Positions 7,944-14,407 of a stretch of DNA of 20,348 nucleotides are shown piece by piece. The stretch lies in IMG/VR virus record IMGVR_UViG_3300033143_003152, positions 1-20,348 of that record; one strand, 5' to 3'. The notes under the pieces are model-generated. The model was not told where the DNA came from. It worked only from the letters and a program-made list of their open reading frames with translations, and searched no databases. Position numbers and translations under genes: made by a program. How positions within the stretch are numbered: position 1 is the first letter of the stretch; each line of letters opens with the position of its first letter. The stretch is from a virus.

Positions 7944-8299
7944 GTGAATGGACTATAAAAAAAGGTAATACAGCGGTTCAGGATATCCTGATAAAAGATG
8001 CGGATGGGGCTGCGGTTGACAACTTGGCTGCTGCTACAGAGATAAAATTCCATATAAAACTTCTCGAAACAGGGGCGGCTTTAGTGGAAAAGACCGTAGG
8101 TGCTGGGATTGAAGTTGACACGCCCTCGGAAGGATATCTGAGACTGACTCTATCAGCAGAAGATACTGACCAAATCCCTAAGACGTATTATATGGGATTG
8201 CAAATAAAATGGGCTGCGGAAGTAAGGGAAGTTATCTTGAAAGTGGATGGCATTGAGACGGAGAAATTCTTGATTACTCAGGATATAGTGAATACTTAG
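7940..8299 (+). CDS. Small beta-sandwich phage structural protein, BppU-N-like
   Basis: A 119-residue protein beginning with TIKKGNTAVQDILIKDADG (residues 5-23), the pattern of N-terminal Ig-like domains of phage baseplate upper proteins (BppU-N-like) and related small structural proteins: a conserved KKGD/N, then a strand and a D-x-DG turn, an EIKFHI strand near 44-49, and alternating strands to the end. No enzymatic motif is visible. It overlaps the fibre-like gene by ATGA at 7940, so the two are likely made together and may interact. The exact role (decoration, fibre attachment or baseplate) is inference. Confidence 0.6.
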   Translation: MSEWTIKKGNTAVQDILIKDADGAAVDNLAAATEIKFHIKLLETGAALVEKTVGAGIEVDTPSEGYLRLTLSAEDTDQIPKTYYMGLQIKWAAEVREVILKVDGIETEKFLITQDIVNT

Positions 8300-8305
8300 G
8301 AGGCA

Positions 8306-8611
8306 ATGATGAGCTTAGGATGGTTTAGTTCACTTAGTGAAGCAAACGAATATTTTATAAATGAACGGTTATCAATCACGGCATGGGAGGCGTTGACTGA
8401 TGATTCAAAAAAAGAAGCTGCGGTGAGGATGGCTTATAATCGTATTTATTACAGTCCTAAATTTGATGTTCCTACGTATGCAGATGCCACGGCTGCACAG
8501 CTTGTAACGCTCAAGAAAATAAATGGTGAAATGGCTTATTATTTAGCCCAGCACTTAGCTGATGAGGATAGACGGGTATTGTTAAAGAGGTATATGATAA
8601 GGATATGTTAA
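8306..8611 (+). CDS. Head-tail adaptor/connector protein (DnaT-like phage family), frame broken near its end
   Basis: A 101-residue reading frame. SLSEANEYFINERLSITAW, then a stretch of charged residues with KKEAAVRMAYNRI and GEMAYYLAQHLADEDRR, follows the phage head-tail adaptor pattern often labelled 'putative DnaT-like'. AGGAGG at 8298-8303 is too close to ATG 8306; the second ATG at 8309 is the better start. After Arg90 the sequence becomes VLLKRYMIRIC and stops at 8609-8611, while the frame one base back continues sensibly to 8733. Members of this family are usually near 140-170 residues, so the stop looks premature. The adaptor normally sits between portal and head-closure proteins, which fits the genes that follow. 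Confidence 0.6.
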   Translation: MMSLGWFSSLSEANEYFINERLSITAWEALTDDSKKEAAVRMAYNRIYYSPKFDVPTYADATAAQLVTLKKINGEMAYYLAQHLADEDRRVLLKRYMIRIC

Positions 8612-8733
8612 GCAAATTGCCAATTCCGCCTATAGTTGAGGAATTGCTGGCAGATTTTATAACAGGCGGATTTTATGCCATAGGGATAGAACGGAATGAG
8701 GACGATGATATAGACGAAGGGGAGGGAACTTGA
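8572..8733 (+). pseudogene. Displaced C-terminal part of the connector gene (-1 frame)
   Basis: The frame one base behind the connector frame opens at 8572 after a stop at 8569-8571 and reads GIVKEVYDKDMLSKLPIPP, then VEELLADFITGGFYAIG and an acidic tail, stopping at TGA 8731-8733. Joining it to the upstream frame by a single -1 step between 8572 and 8611 gives a 142-residue protein with a natural ending. The stop then overlaps a TTG start at 8730 (TTGA), matching the overlap style of the whole operon. A loss of one G at GGG 8574-8576 would explain it; a separate 42-residue gene from ATG 8605 is a weaker alternative. Confidence 0.55.
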
Positions 8734-8780
8734 CTAAAAAGTTTGCTTTAATCCCGAATAGGGAAGATAATCCCGAATAG
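8730..8780 (+). pseudogene. Cut-off 5' end of the MuF-like gene (natural TTG start)
   Basis: TTG at 8730-8732 follows GGGGAGGG (8719-8726), a strong ribosome binding site at good spacing, and overlaps the preceding stop. From it the frame reads MTKKFALIPNREDNPE and hits TAG at 8778-8780, inside the second copy of a 19-bp tandem repeat. If one repeat copy is removed, this frame runs straight into the MuF-like gene, giving 286 residues through to 9609. This is therefore probably the original start, separated from its gene by the duplication. Confidence 0.65.
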
Positions 8781-8786
8781 GGAAGA
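8749..8786 (+). repeat. Perfect 19-bp tandem duplication
   Basis: Bases 8749-8767 and 8768-8786 are identical (TAATCCCGAATAGGGAAGA). The unit length is not a multiple of three, so the second copy shifts the reading frame by one base. It falls eight codons into the open frame that starts at TTG 8730 and disconnects it from the MuF-like gene. Confidence 0.95.
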
Positions 8787-8796
8787 AATTGCTACG

Positions 8797-9609
8797 TTGT
8801 CAAGGATCTATTCTGCTGCTCAAAAAGAGATTACAGCGGAATTATTGCGGCTGGATTTTGCTGATTATAAAGAATTGGCAGCGATAAGTATTGAAAAGAA
8901 AATAGACATTATTTTAAGACGACTGAGCAGGCTTGCTATCCGGTGGACAAAAGACACAGTTCCGGTTGCCTATACAGAAGGCTACAGGAAATCAGCAGAA
9001 ATATTGGATAAGATTGGAGCGGATAAAGACCCATTTTTTGAATTGAAAAAGCATAGAAATTCAGTTGATAATTATATTGACCTTACAGCTAATGATTTTA
9101 GACAGAATGTATCAACCTATTTAATGTTGTCAAGGCAGGCAACCTCAGCAGCGCAGCAAATCCAAGCATTCGATTTAAGGAATGAGGAGATAATTGCCAA
9201 ATTGTTAGACGATGCTATCCGGGAAGGGGCATCAAGGCAGGCATTGCAGCAGAAGATTCGCATCCATTTTCAGCGAAAACTTTATGAGCAAAAATTTATT
9301 AACATAAATGGTAGAGATTACAACCTGATTAAATACGCCAAGATGGTTGCAAGGACAAGGCTCAGGGCTGTACAATCTGAGGCCGTTAAAAATACTTCAG
9401 AACAATATGAGAATGATTTAATTGAAATATCGGATCACGGGTGCGATTGTGATATTTGCAAGGAATTTGAAGGTAATGTTTATTCTATTTCCGGCAATAC
9501 TCCAGGCTATCCCATGATGATGGAATGGCCGCCTTACCACCCATCTTGTGAGCATTCCGCCAGCCCGACCTCTGAAATTGCCTTAGGCATAAGGGAGCAA
9601 TTCGCATGA
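8797..9609 (+). CDS. MuF-like minor head protein (SPP1 gp7 / Phage Mu F family), 5' end displaced
   Basis: The body of this 270-residue frame is a MuF-type minor head protein, which binds the portal and may be ejected with the DNA. The N-terminal ~140 residues are helical. MVARTRLRAVQSEA at 183-196 leads into the conserved C-terminal module with C216, C218 and C221, the Pro-rich PPYHPSCEH stretch (245-253) and H248, C251 and H253, a Cys/His set typical of this domain. No toxin domain is fused. TTG 8797 is the only available start in this frame, with a weak GGGAAG 11 bases upstream; the natural start is more likely TTG 8730, displaced by a 19-bp duplication. The stop overlaps the next gene (ATGA at 9606). 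Expression from the present sequence would need reinitiation. Confidence 0.75.
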   Translation: MSRIYSAAQKEITAELLRLDFADYKELAAISIEKKIDIILRRLSRLAIRWTKDTVPVAYTEGYRKSAEILDKIGADKDPFFELKKHRNSVDNYIDLTANDFRQNVSTYLMLSRQATSAAQQIQAFDLRNEEIIAKLLDDAIREGASRQALQQKIRIHFQRKLYEQKFININGRDYNLIKYAKMVARTRLRAVQSEAVKNTSEQYENDLIEISDHGCDCDICKEFEGNVYSISGNTPGYPMMMEWPPYHPSCEHSASPTSEIALGIREQFA

Positions 9610-9914
9610 TTAGATCATACGCAGTTGACGACTTAACAGTCCTTTTTGACGAAGAACATGATATTCATGGAGAGCCGGGCGCAACGCTGAATGTTGAAAT
9701 GAAAGGTTATGTGGATTGGAAAACTCATCTGATCAGGAATGCAGCCGGCGAACAGGTTATATCCAGAGGGATGGTATATGTTATTTATAGCAGAAAATTG
9801 AATCATAAGGATAGAATTTACAATATAAATGGCGATGGGATTGAATATGCTATTTTAGATGTAAGGCAAGGAAAGGATTTTGCAGAGAATCATCAAGAGG
9901 TGCATTTAGCATGA
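9606..9914 (+). CDS. Head closure (stopper) protein
   Basis: A 102-residue beta-rich protein with the pattern of small head-closure/head-tail joining proteins: KGYVDWKTHLIRNAAGEQV at ~33-51, SRGMVYVIYSRKL (53-65), DRIYNINGDGIEYAI (69-83), DVRQGKDF, and the final H-x-EVHLA. Such proteins seal the portal after packaging and receive the tail. The ATGA overlap with the MuF-like gene and the following neck genes fit the usual portal-to-tail gene order. The family assignment rests on pattern and position. Confidence 0.68.
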   Translation: MIRSYAVDDLTVLFDEEHDIHGEPGATLNVEMKGYVDWKTHLIRNAAGEQVISRGMVYVIYSRKLNHKDRIYNINGDGIEYAILDVRQGKDFAENHQEVHLA

Positions 9915-10321
9915 ATAAATCCGGCATGTCTTTTGATACAAGCGACTTTGATAAAGAATTCAAAGACGTAACAAAAAATGTTATTCCTTCTTTAGGTGGC
10001 AAAGGTTTATTTGACGCGGGGAACGAGGTAACACATGATGCAATTTCATTACCGCCCCAGGCCCCAAAATTACACGGTGATTTATGGGGATCAAGGATCA
10101 CAGAGAAAGCAAAAGAAGATCCCGGAGATATTTCAGTCACAGTAGGATTTAATATTGAATATGCAACTAAAATGCACGAAGCTGAACCTGGAAGATATAA
10201 CTATACTACTGATAGAGGAGCTTCAAGTCCTGGGCCAAAGTTTCTTGAAACTAAATTGAATTGGTTTAGAAATAAATATATGGCTATCGTTGCGGCAGTT
10301 ATAAAAGCAGGTGGTAAATAA
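9911..10321 (+). CDS. HK97 gp10-like neck / tail completion protein
   Basis: A 136-residue protein. FNIEYATKMHEAEPG at 80-94 and SPGPKFLETKL at 106-116 match the HK97 gp10-like family: a Tyr-Ala-x-x-x-His-Glu core and a Pro-x-x-Phe-Leu-x-x-x-Leu C-terminal helix. These proteins complete the tail or neck. The position between head closure and tail terminator is the standard one. The start overlaps the preceding gene as ATGA, and the stop overlaps the next ATG as TAATG (10319-10323). Confidence 0.78.
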   Translation: MNKSGMSFDTSDFDKEFKDVTKNVIPSLGGKGLFDAGNEVTHDAISLPPQAPKLHGDLWGSRITEKAKEDPGDISVTVGFNIEYATKMHEAEPGRYNYTTDRGASSPGPKFLETKLNWFRNKYMAIVAAVIKAGGK

Positions 10322-10737
10322 TGTTAAAAGAAATCGCAAAATTTATTGAGGACAAAACGGCTTCTTTAACAATAGGAACAAATCTATTTGAAGGCCATAG
10401 ATTACAGGACGCCCCGGATCGTTGCACTTGTATCTTGGAAACAGGGGGAGGAGGCCTTAACTTTGATCTAACAGATCGGGTTGATAAAATGATTCAAGTT
10501 TTAAGCAGAGCAAAGACATATTTTACGGCCAGGGATGATGCCTGGGAGGTATTTGACGCTTTGCATACTGGAGCTTATGGGATGTCAGGCCATACATTAA
10601 CTCATGTTCTTCCGGCTCTCCAGGATTACGAGGCTATGACTATTGAGGCTATATCAGACCCTCAATATATAGGCCAGGATGAAAAAAGAAGATATGAATT
10701 TTCTTGCAATTTTTTATTTAAAATTAGAAACGCATAG
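10321..10737 (+). CDS. Tail terminator / minor capsid 3-like protein
   Basis: A 138-residue protein resembling the Minor_capsid_3 / tail terminator family. An N-terminal helix is followed by FEGHRLQDAPDRCTCILE and a mixed alpha/beta core with SRAKTYFTARDDAWEVFDA at 62-80, where the R-A-x-x-Y-x-x-A-R-D-x-A-W pattern is typical, and a final strand RYEFSCNFLFKI. Terminators cap the tail tube and fix its length with the tape measure. It is followed by the tail tube gene after a 59-base gap, the usual order. A hairpin begins at its stop codon. Confidence 0.7.
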   Translation: MLKEIAKFIEDKTASLTIGTNLFEGHRLQDAPDRCTCILETGGGGLNFDLTDRVDKMIQVLSRAKTYFTARDDAWEVFDALHTGAYGMSGHTLTHVLPALQDYEAMTIEAISDPQYIGQDEKRRYEFSCNFLFKIRNA

Positions 10738-10762
10738 CAGGATAAATCGTTTTATGTCCTGC
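10737..10762 (+). other. Imperfect hairpin between tail terminator and tail tube genes
   Basis: GCAGGATAAA (10737-10746) can pair with TTTA...TCCTGC (ending 10762), leaving a two-base TG bulge and a short loop. It starts at the last base of the TAG stop. No U-run follows, so it does not look like an intrinsic terminator. It could affect mRNA stability or processing upstream of the highly expressed tube gene. Confidence 0.35.
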
Positions 10763-10785
10763 ATGAGTATAGATTTAAAATTTTT

Positions 10786-10792
10786 AGGAGGT
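10786..10792 (+). promoter_or_regulatory. Strong Shine-Dalgarno of the tail tube gene
   Basis: AGGAGGT at 10786-10792 lies four bases before ATG 10797. It is one of the strongest ribosome binding sites in the window and sits in the longest intergenic gap, consistent with the high tail-tube copy number needed per virion. Confidence 0.8.
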
Positions 10793-10796
10793 TAAA

Positions 10797-11312
10797 ATGC
10801 CAAATCCGAACAGAGATTTAGGGCCTTGCAGTGTTATTTGGGACCCGGCTGGAGCCAATGTTGAACTTAATCCAACCTTTGGAGGGGTAACATTCACGGA
10901 TGAAGTTCTGGACGTGGATATTCATGAAGATCAGGCAGGTGAAACTATTGTTGATGGAGTGCATACAGGTAGGACTGTTCAAGTTACTGTTCCTATGACT
11001 AGAAGCTCACTTGCACAGCTTGAGGTTGCTATTAAAGGATCAACAGCAGGGGCTACAAATTTAAAGGTTAAAAATTGGGTTGGGGGAAATCAGTTCCCAC
11101 TTTCAAAGGAGCTGAGAATAAAGCCAATAGTTGACAATGTTCCATCTGCGGATACAGAGGAATGGCTGCATGTTTTCAGAACATACCCGAAATCCAATCT
11201 TGAATTTGTATACAACAACGCTGACCAGCGGGTTACCAATGTAGTTTTTAAAGCTTTTCCAGATGATGAGAGTGGCAATGTACGGCAAATGTGGCGTATG
11301 GGACCAGCATAA
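10797..11312 (+). CDS. Major tail tube protein
   Basis: A 171-residue protein at the tail-tube position, between the terminator and the tail assembly chaperones. It is beta-rich: SVIWDPAGANVELNPTFGG near 12-30, then VTFTDEVLDVDIHEDQAGE, TVQVTVPMTRSSLAQLE, and RVTNVVFKAFPDDE near the end. This matches tail-tube-like families in which a two-sheet barrel polymerises into the hollow tube. No sheath gene lies beside it, pointing to a non-contractile tail. The AGGAGGT site supports strong translation. Identification combines position, size and fold-like pattern. Confidence 0.78.
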   Translation: MPNPNRDLGPCSVIWDPAGANVELNPTFGGVTFTDEVLDVDIHEDQAGETIVDGVHTGRTVQVTVPMTRSSLAQLEVAIKGSTAGATNLKVKNWVGGNQFPLSKELRIKPIVDNVPSADTEEWLHVFRTYPKSNLEFVYNNADQRVTNVVFKAFPDDESGNVRQMWRMGPA

Positions 11313-11324
11313 TAAGGAGCTGAA

Positions 11325-11651
11325 ATGTCAAAGTTTGTTGTAAGTACGAAAAAATCACTCTTTAAACCAATTGAAATTGAGGTTGACGGGAAAGTTTATT
11401 CAATCAAAACCATATCACCTACAATGTTAGAAAAGGCAGGCCAGGTTGAATCAGAAGCTCTTGATGGAGATATTAAAGCACTAATTGAACAGCTGCGGGT
11501 ATTAACAGGCATTAAAAAAGAAGTCGCTATGAAACTTGATGTACGGGATATTTCAGAACTGTTGAAATTTATTACAAATCTAATTTTTAATCCTGAGAAG
11601 GTAGAGGAACCAGAAGAAAAAAACGTGTCAAAGCCAGCGGCTCGCAAATAG
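11325..11651 (+). CDS. Tail assembly chaperone, short form (gpG-like)
   Basis: A 108-residue protein between tail tube and tape measure, the invariable place of the tail assembly chaperone. It has a beta N-terminus (FVVSTKKSLFKPIEIEVDG), a helical middle with LIEQLRVLTGIKKEVAMKL and a charged C-terminus. AAGGAG lies before the ATG. Near its 3' end the slippery sequence A AAA AAC at 11618-11624 is in phase with the reading frame, allowing ribosomes to shift to the -1 frame and make the longer form. It helps assemble tail tube around the tape measure and is not part of the mature virion in model phages. Confidence 0.82.
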   Translation: MSKFVVSTKKSLFKPIEIEVDGKVYSIKTISPTMLEKAGQVESEALDGDIKALIEQLRVLTGIKKEVAMKLDVRDISELLKFITNLIFNPEKVEEPEEKNVSKPAARK

Positions 11652-11929
11652 CAATCATCGCTAATGCTTTCCCTGGCTTATTTAGGTATGAAGATTTATT
11701 AAATCTTGATGTTAGAGACTTGATTTTTTGGACAAGGGAGGCGAAGAAGAGAAATATAGTTGATCGAATTGATCAACTTAAATCAGTTAGGATATCAACA
11801 GGAGCCTCAAATGAGGATTTTTTGAGTGTTATTAACAATTTACAGAATAGTTTATTTAAAGCAGAGGGAGTATTGAATAAGTTGGTTAAACAAAATTGGG
11901 AAAATCTTAAATTGAAGAGACGAGGTTAA
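11325..11929 (+). CDS. Tail assembly chaperone, -1 frameshift product (gpGT-like)
   Basis: Reading 100 codons from ATG 11325 to AAC 11622-11624 and then continuing in the -1 frame gives RVKASGSQIAIIANAFPGL and onwards, open without stops to TAG/TAA-free coding that ends at 11929; the product is 201 residues. The downstream part alone has a TTG at 11720 but no good ribosome binding site, so a separate gene there is unlikely. It contains RYEDLLNLDVRDLIFWTRE and a helical C-terminus. As in phage lambda G/GT, the long form is expected at a few percent of the short one and to contact the tape measure. Its stop is two bases before the tape measure ATG. Confidence 0.85.
11618..11624 (+). promoter_or_regulatory. 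-1 ribosomal frameshift slippery heptamer A AAA AAC
   Basis: The heptamer is in the correct phase (A|AAA|AAC with AAA 11619-11621 and AAC 11622-11624 as zero-frame codons). Eight bases after it, GCCAG (11633-11637) can pair with CTGGC (11673-11677), and TAGC (11649-11652) with GCTA (11660-11663), a candidate stimulatory fold that is weak by eye. Sites of this kind are common in tail assembly chaperone genes. Confidence 0.85.
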
Positions 11930-11931
11930 AG

Positions 11932-14406
11932 ATGTCATTCAATGCTGGCGCTATAGTATCAAAACTTACCCTTGATAAAAAGAGCTGGGATAAGTCTGTT
12001 CAAGATGTAAAATCGGGACAGAAAACTCTGGGTGGGTATGTACAGCAGAATTCTGCAAAATTCCGTAAGATGGGAATGGCCATGACAGTTGCAGGCGGAG
12101 CTATTGTTGCAACATTCGGGTTGATGATTAAAAAGTATGTTGCCGCCGGTGATCAGATCGATAAAATGTCAAGACGCACAGGCTTTGCCGCTGAAACATT
12201 GTCTGAATTGAGATACGCCGCTGAAATATCTGGTGCTAATATTGAGAGCCTTGAAAAGGGCATTAAACGAATGGCTAAAACTATTGTTGACGCTGGTGAT
12301 GGGATGGCTACTTATATCAGATCTTTTGACCGGATCGGGGTATCAGTTGAGGAATTGAAAACTTTGAATCCTGAAGAGCAATTTCTTAAAATAGCGGCAG
12401 CAATCGCTGAGGTTGAGGATCCGACTATAAGAGCAGCAACCGCACAAGATATATTTGGCCGTGCCGGAACTCAGCTTTTACCGTTATTTGCTCAAGGCGC
12501 TGATGGGTTGGATGCTCTACGAGAAAAAGCCCATGAATTGGGTATAGTATTTGACACAGAAGCGGCTGAAAAGGCCGCCAGATTGGCAGATGCTCAATTA
12601 ACCTTAACATCTGCCATGCGAGGCGTAACAATTTCCATAGCCGAGAATTTGGCCCCGGCTTTGTCTAAGCTTGCTGAAGATTTTGCAGATGTTGTCGCAA
12701 AAGTTGGGAGCTGGATAAAAGAACATCCAAAACTTACAAGTCTTATCGCAAAGGGAGTTTTAATATTAGGTAGTTTGATGACTGTTCTGGGGCCAATAGT
12801 AATGCTATTGCCTGGGATAGTTACGGCTTTACCGGCTATTGCTATTGGGATTCATGCCCTATTAGGCCCGCTTGGGGCGGTTACGGCTGCAGCGATTGCA
12901 GCCTATAAGATAATAAGCAAATTGACAAAAGCTAAAAGCGACATGGTGGATGCTGATTATGCAGCAGCAGAGGCGACTCATAAATTTGGACAGAAATTAA
13001 GGAAAATATCAGATGAAGCTGGGTTGAGCAGAAGGGAATTTATAGAGCTGACCAAGAAATATAAAGGCAACACACTTGCCCTTGCTATGGCAATTAAACG
13101 GGGAAAAGAAGGCGTTAAACTTCAAAAGGCGATGGTTAAGATTGGGAAAGAGAATGTTAAAGAATACGATAAACAAAAGAAAGGATTAAAAAAATTAGAC
13201 GAAGATGGATTTAAACCGCTTACGGTTACAATTCCTGAAGTGATGGAAGAGACAAAAACCTGGGTTGATTATATGGCTGATATGGGATTAAAAACGGTTG
13301 AGGAAAAAGCTGATAGAGTCGAAGAATTAGAGGGCTATATTGATGATTTAAGTAAAGCATATAAGGACGGGAAAATTGATCTTCAAGATTACACAAGAGC
13401 GATTAATAAGGCAAAGGGTGAAATAAAGAATTTATCAACTTCGATTTCAACAACTGCTCTTCCAGCCTTTAGAGATATGAGCGGGGTGTTTGATTCCGCT
13501 GTAGGGGAAATGGAAGATAGATTTCCAGATATAACAAAAACAGTTGATATAGAATCTGATAAAATTGCAGGGAGAAAAGACTCAATCTGGAATACTATGG
13601 CAGACGGCTTGCAGACTAAATGGGCCTCCACGATGGGTGAGCTTATAAGAGGAACAACGTCTTTAAAAGACGGATTAAAAGGAATTTGGGACACTGTATT
13701 GACTCAATTCACGGATATGATTGGGGCTATGGTCGCAAAATGGATAACCGGATTTATAGGCAATACTCTTTCATCACTTGTAAATAAATTTGTTCCCGGT
13801 GTTAAATCTGCTATGGGCTCAACTTCAGAGGCTGCGGCTGGAGCATCTACATCAATTGGGGCCAGTATGGCCGCCGCATTTAATGTTGCGGTTGTAGTTG
13901 CCTGGGCTGCCGCCGCTTGGAGCGTTATATCAGGTTGGGGCGATAAAGTAAATGAATTTTGGAAAGAACAACGGACTGAGATCGATAAATATATTGGCAG
14001 ATTAAAAGAAATGGGACGAACCTGGAGAGAGATTAAAGATATAATGGAAGGGCATTGGTGGGCAGAACCAAGACCCAGGCCGCCTATAGAACCAGAAGAA
14101 CCTGGGGGACCCGGTAAAGGCGGAGGTGGGGGCGGAAAATGGGCTGAGGGCTTTGAGGGGATAGTGACTGAACCTATAAGGCCGCTAATCGGAGAAGCTG
14201 GCCCGGAATGGGTGAGCGTGCAACCTTTATCAGGGGGGCGGTCACCTTCCTCATCTAATGTTACGGTTAATAATTATATTAATCTAAACGGAACTATCAT
14301 CACAGATCGGGATTATACCCGTAAAAGATTAATTCCGGAGATGCTTTCAGCCCTTGAAGCGAATTTTGAAAAGACAAAAATGAAACAAATATTAGGGATA
14401 GCATAA
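11932..14406 (+). CDS. Tape measure protein
   Basis: An 824-residue protein with the tape measure layout: helical N-terminus with a hydrophobic stretch at ~48-66 (TVAGGAIVATFGLMI), a long alternating helical body, a long hydrophobic block at ~270-325, and a third at ~645-666. KDGLKGIWDTVLTQFTDMIGAM near 579-600 resembles the lambda-type tape measure C-terminal domain. A Pro/Gly linker (711-735) follows, then GEAGPEWVSVQPL (754-766) and VTVNNYINLNG, the ending typical of these proteins. With the common rule of about 0.15 nm per residue the tail would be near 120 nm long. It determines tail length and leaves through the tail tip on infection. The chaperone genes immediately upstream confirm the role. 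The hydrophobic segments may insert in the host membrane. Confidence 0.9.
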   Translation: MSFNAGAIVSKLTLDKKSWDKSVQDVKSGQKTLGGYVQQNSAKFRKMGMAMTVAGGAIVATFGLMIKKYVAAGDQIDKMSRRTGFAAETLSELRYAAEISGANIESLEKGIKRMAKTIVDAGDGMATYIRSFDRIGVSVEELKTLNPEEQFLKIAAAIAEVEDPTIRAATAQDIFGRAGTQLLPLFAQGADGLDALREKAHELGIVFDTEAAEKAARLADAQLTLTSAMRGVTISIAENLAPALSKLAEDFADVVAKVGSWIKEHPKLTSLIAKGVLILGSLMTVLGPIVMLLPGIVTALPAIAIGIHALLGPLGAVTAAAIAAYKIISKLTKAKSDMVDADYAAAEATHKFGQKLRKISDEAGLSRREFIELTKKYKGNTLALAMAIKRGKEGVKLQKAMVKIGKENVKEYDKQKKGLKKLDEDGFKPLTVTIPEVMEETKTWVDYMADMGLKTVEEKADRVEELEGYIDDLSKAYKDGKIDLQDYTRAINKAKGEIKNLSTSISTTALPAFRDMSGVFDSAVGEMEDRFPDITKTVDIESDKIAGRKDSIWNTMADGLQTKWASTMGELIRGTTSLKDGLKGIWDTVLTQFTDMIGAMVAKWITGFIGNTLSSLVNKFVPGVKSAMGSTSEAAAGASTSIGASMAAAFNVAVVVAWAAAAWSVISGWGDKVNEFWKEQRTEIDKYIGRLKEMGRTWREIKDIMEGHWWAEPRPRPPIEPEEPGGPGKGGGGGGKWAEGFEGIVTEPIRPLIGEAGPEWVSVQPLSGGRSPSSSNVTVNNYINLNGTIITDRDYTRKRLIPEMLSALEANFEKTKMKQILGIA

Positions 14407-14407
14407 A

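Noticed and set aside
9850-10140. Antisense open frame of 96 codons
   Set aside because: It overlaps the head closure and neck genes, which have recognisable family patterns and clean ATGA overlaps.
10737-10762. Hairpin as an intrinsic terminator
   Set aside because: No U-rich tract follows, and termination here would cut off the tail tube and chaperone genes from the rest of the operon.
11720-11929. A separate 69-residue gene starting at TTG 11720
   Set aside because: The frame is open back to the slippery site at 11618, has no ribosome binding site at the TTG, and fits the -1 fusion of tail assembly chaperones.
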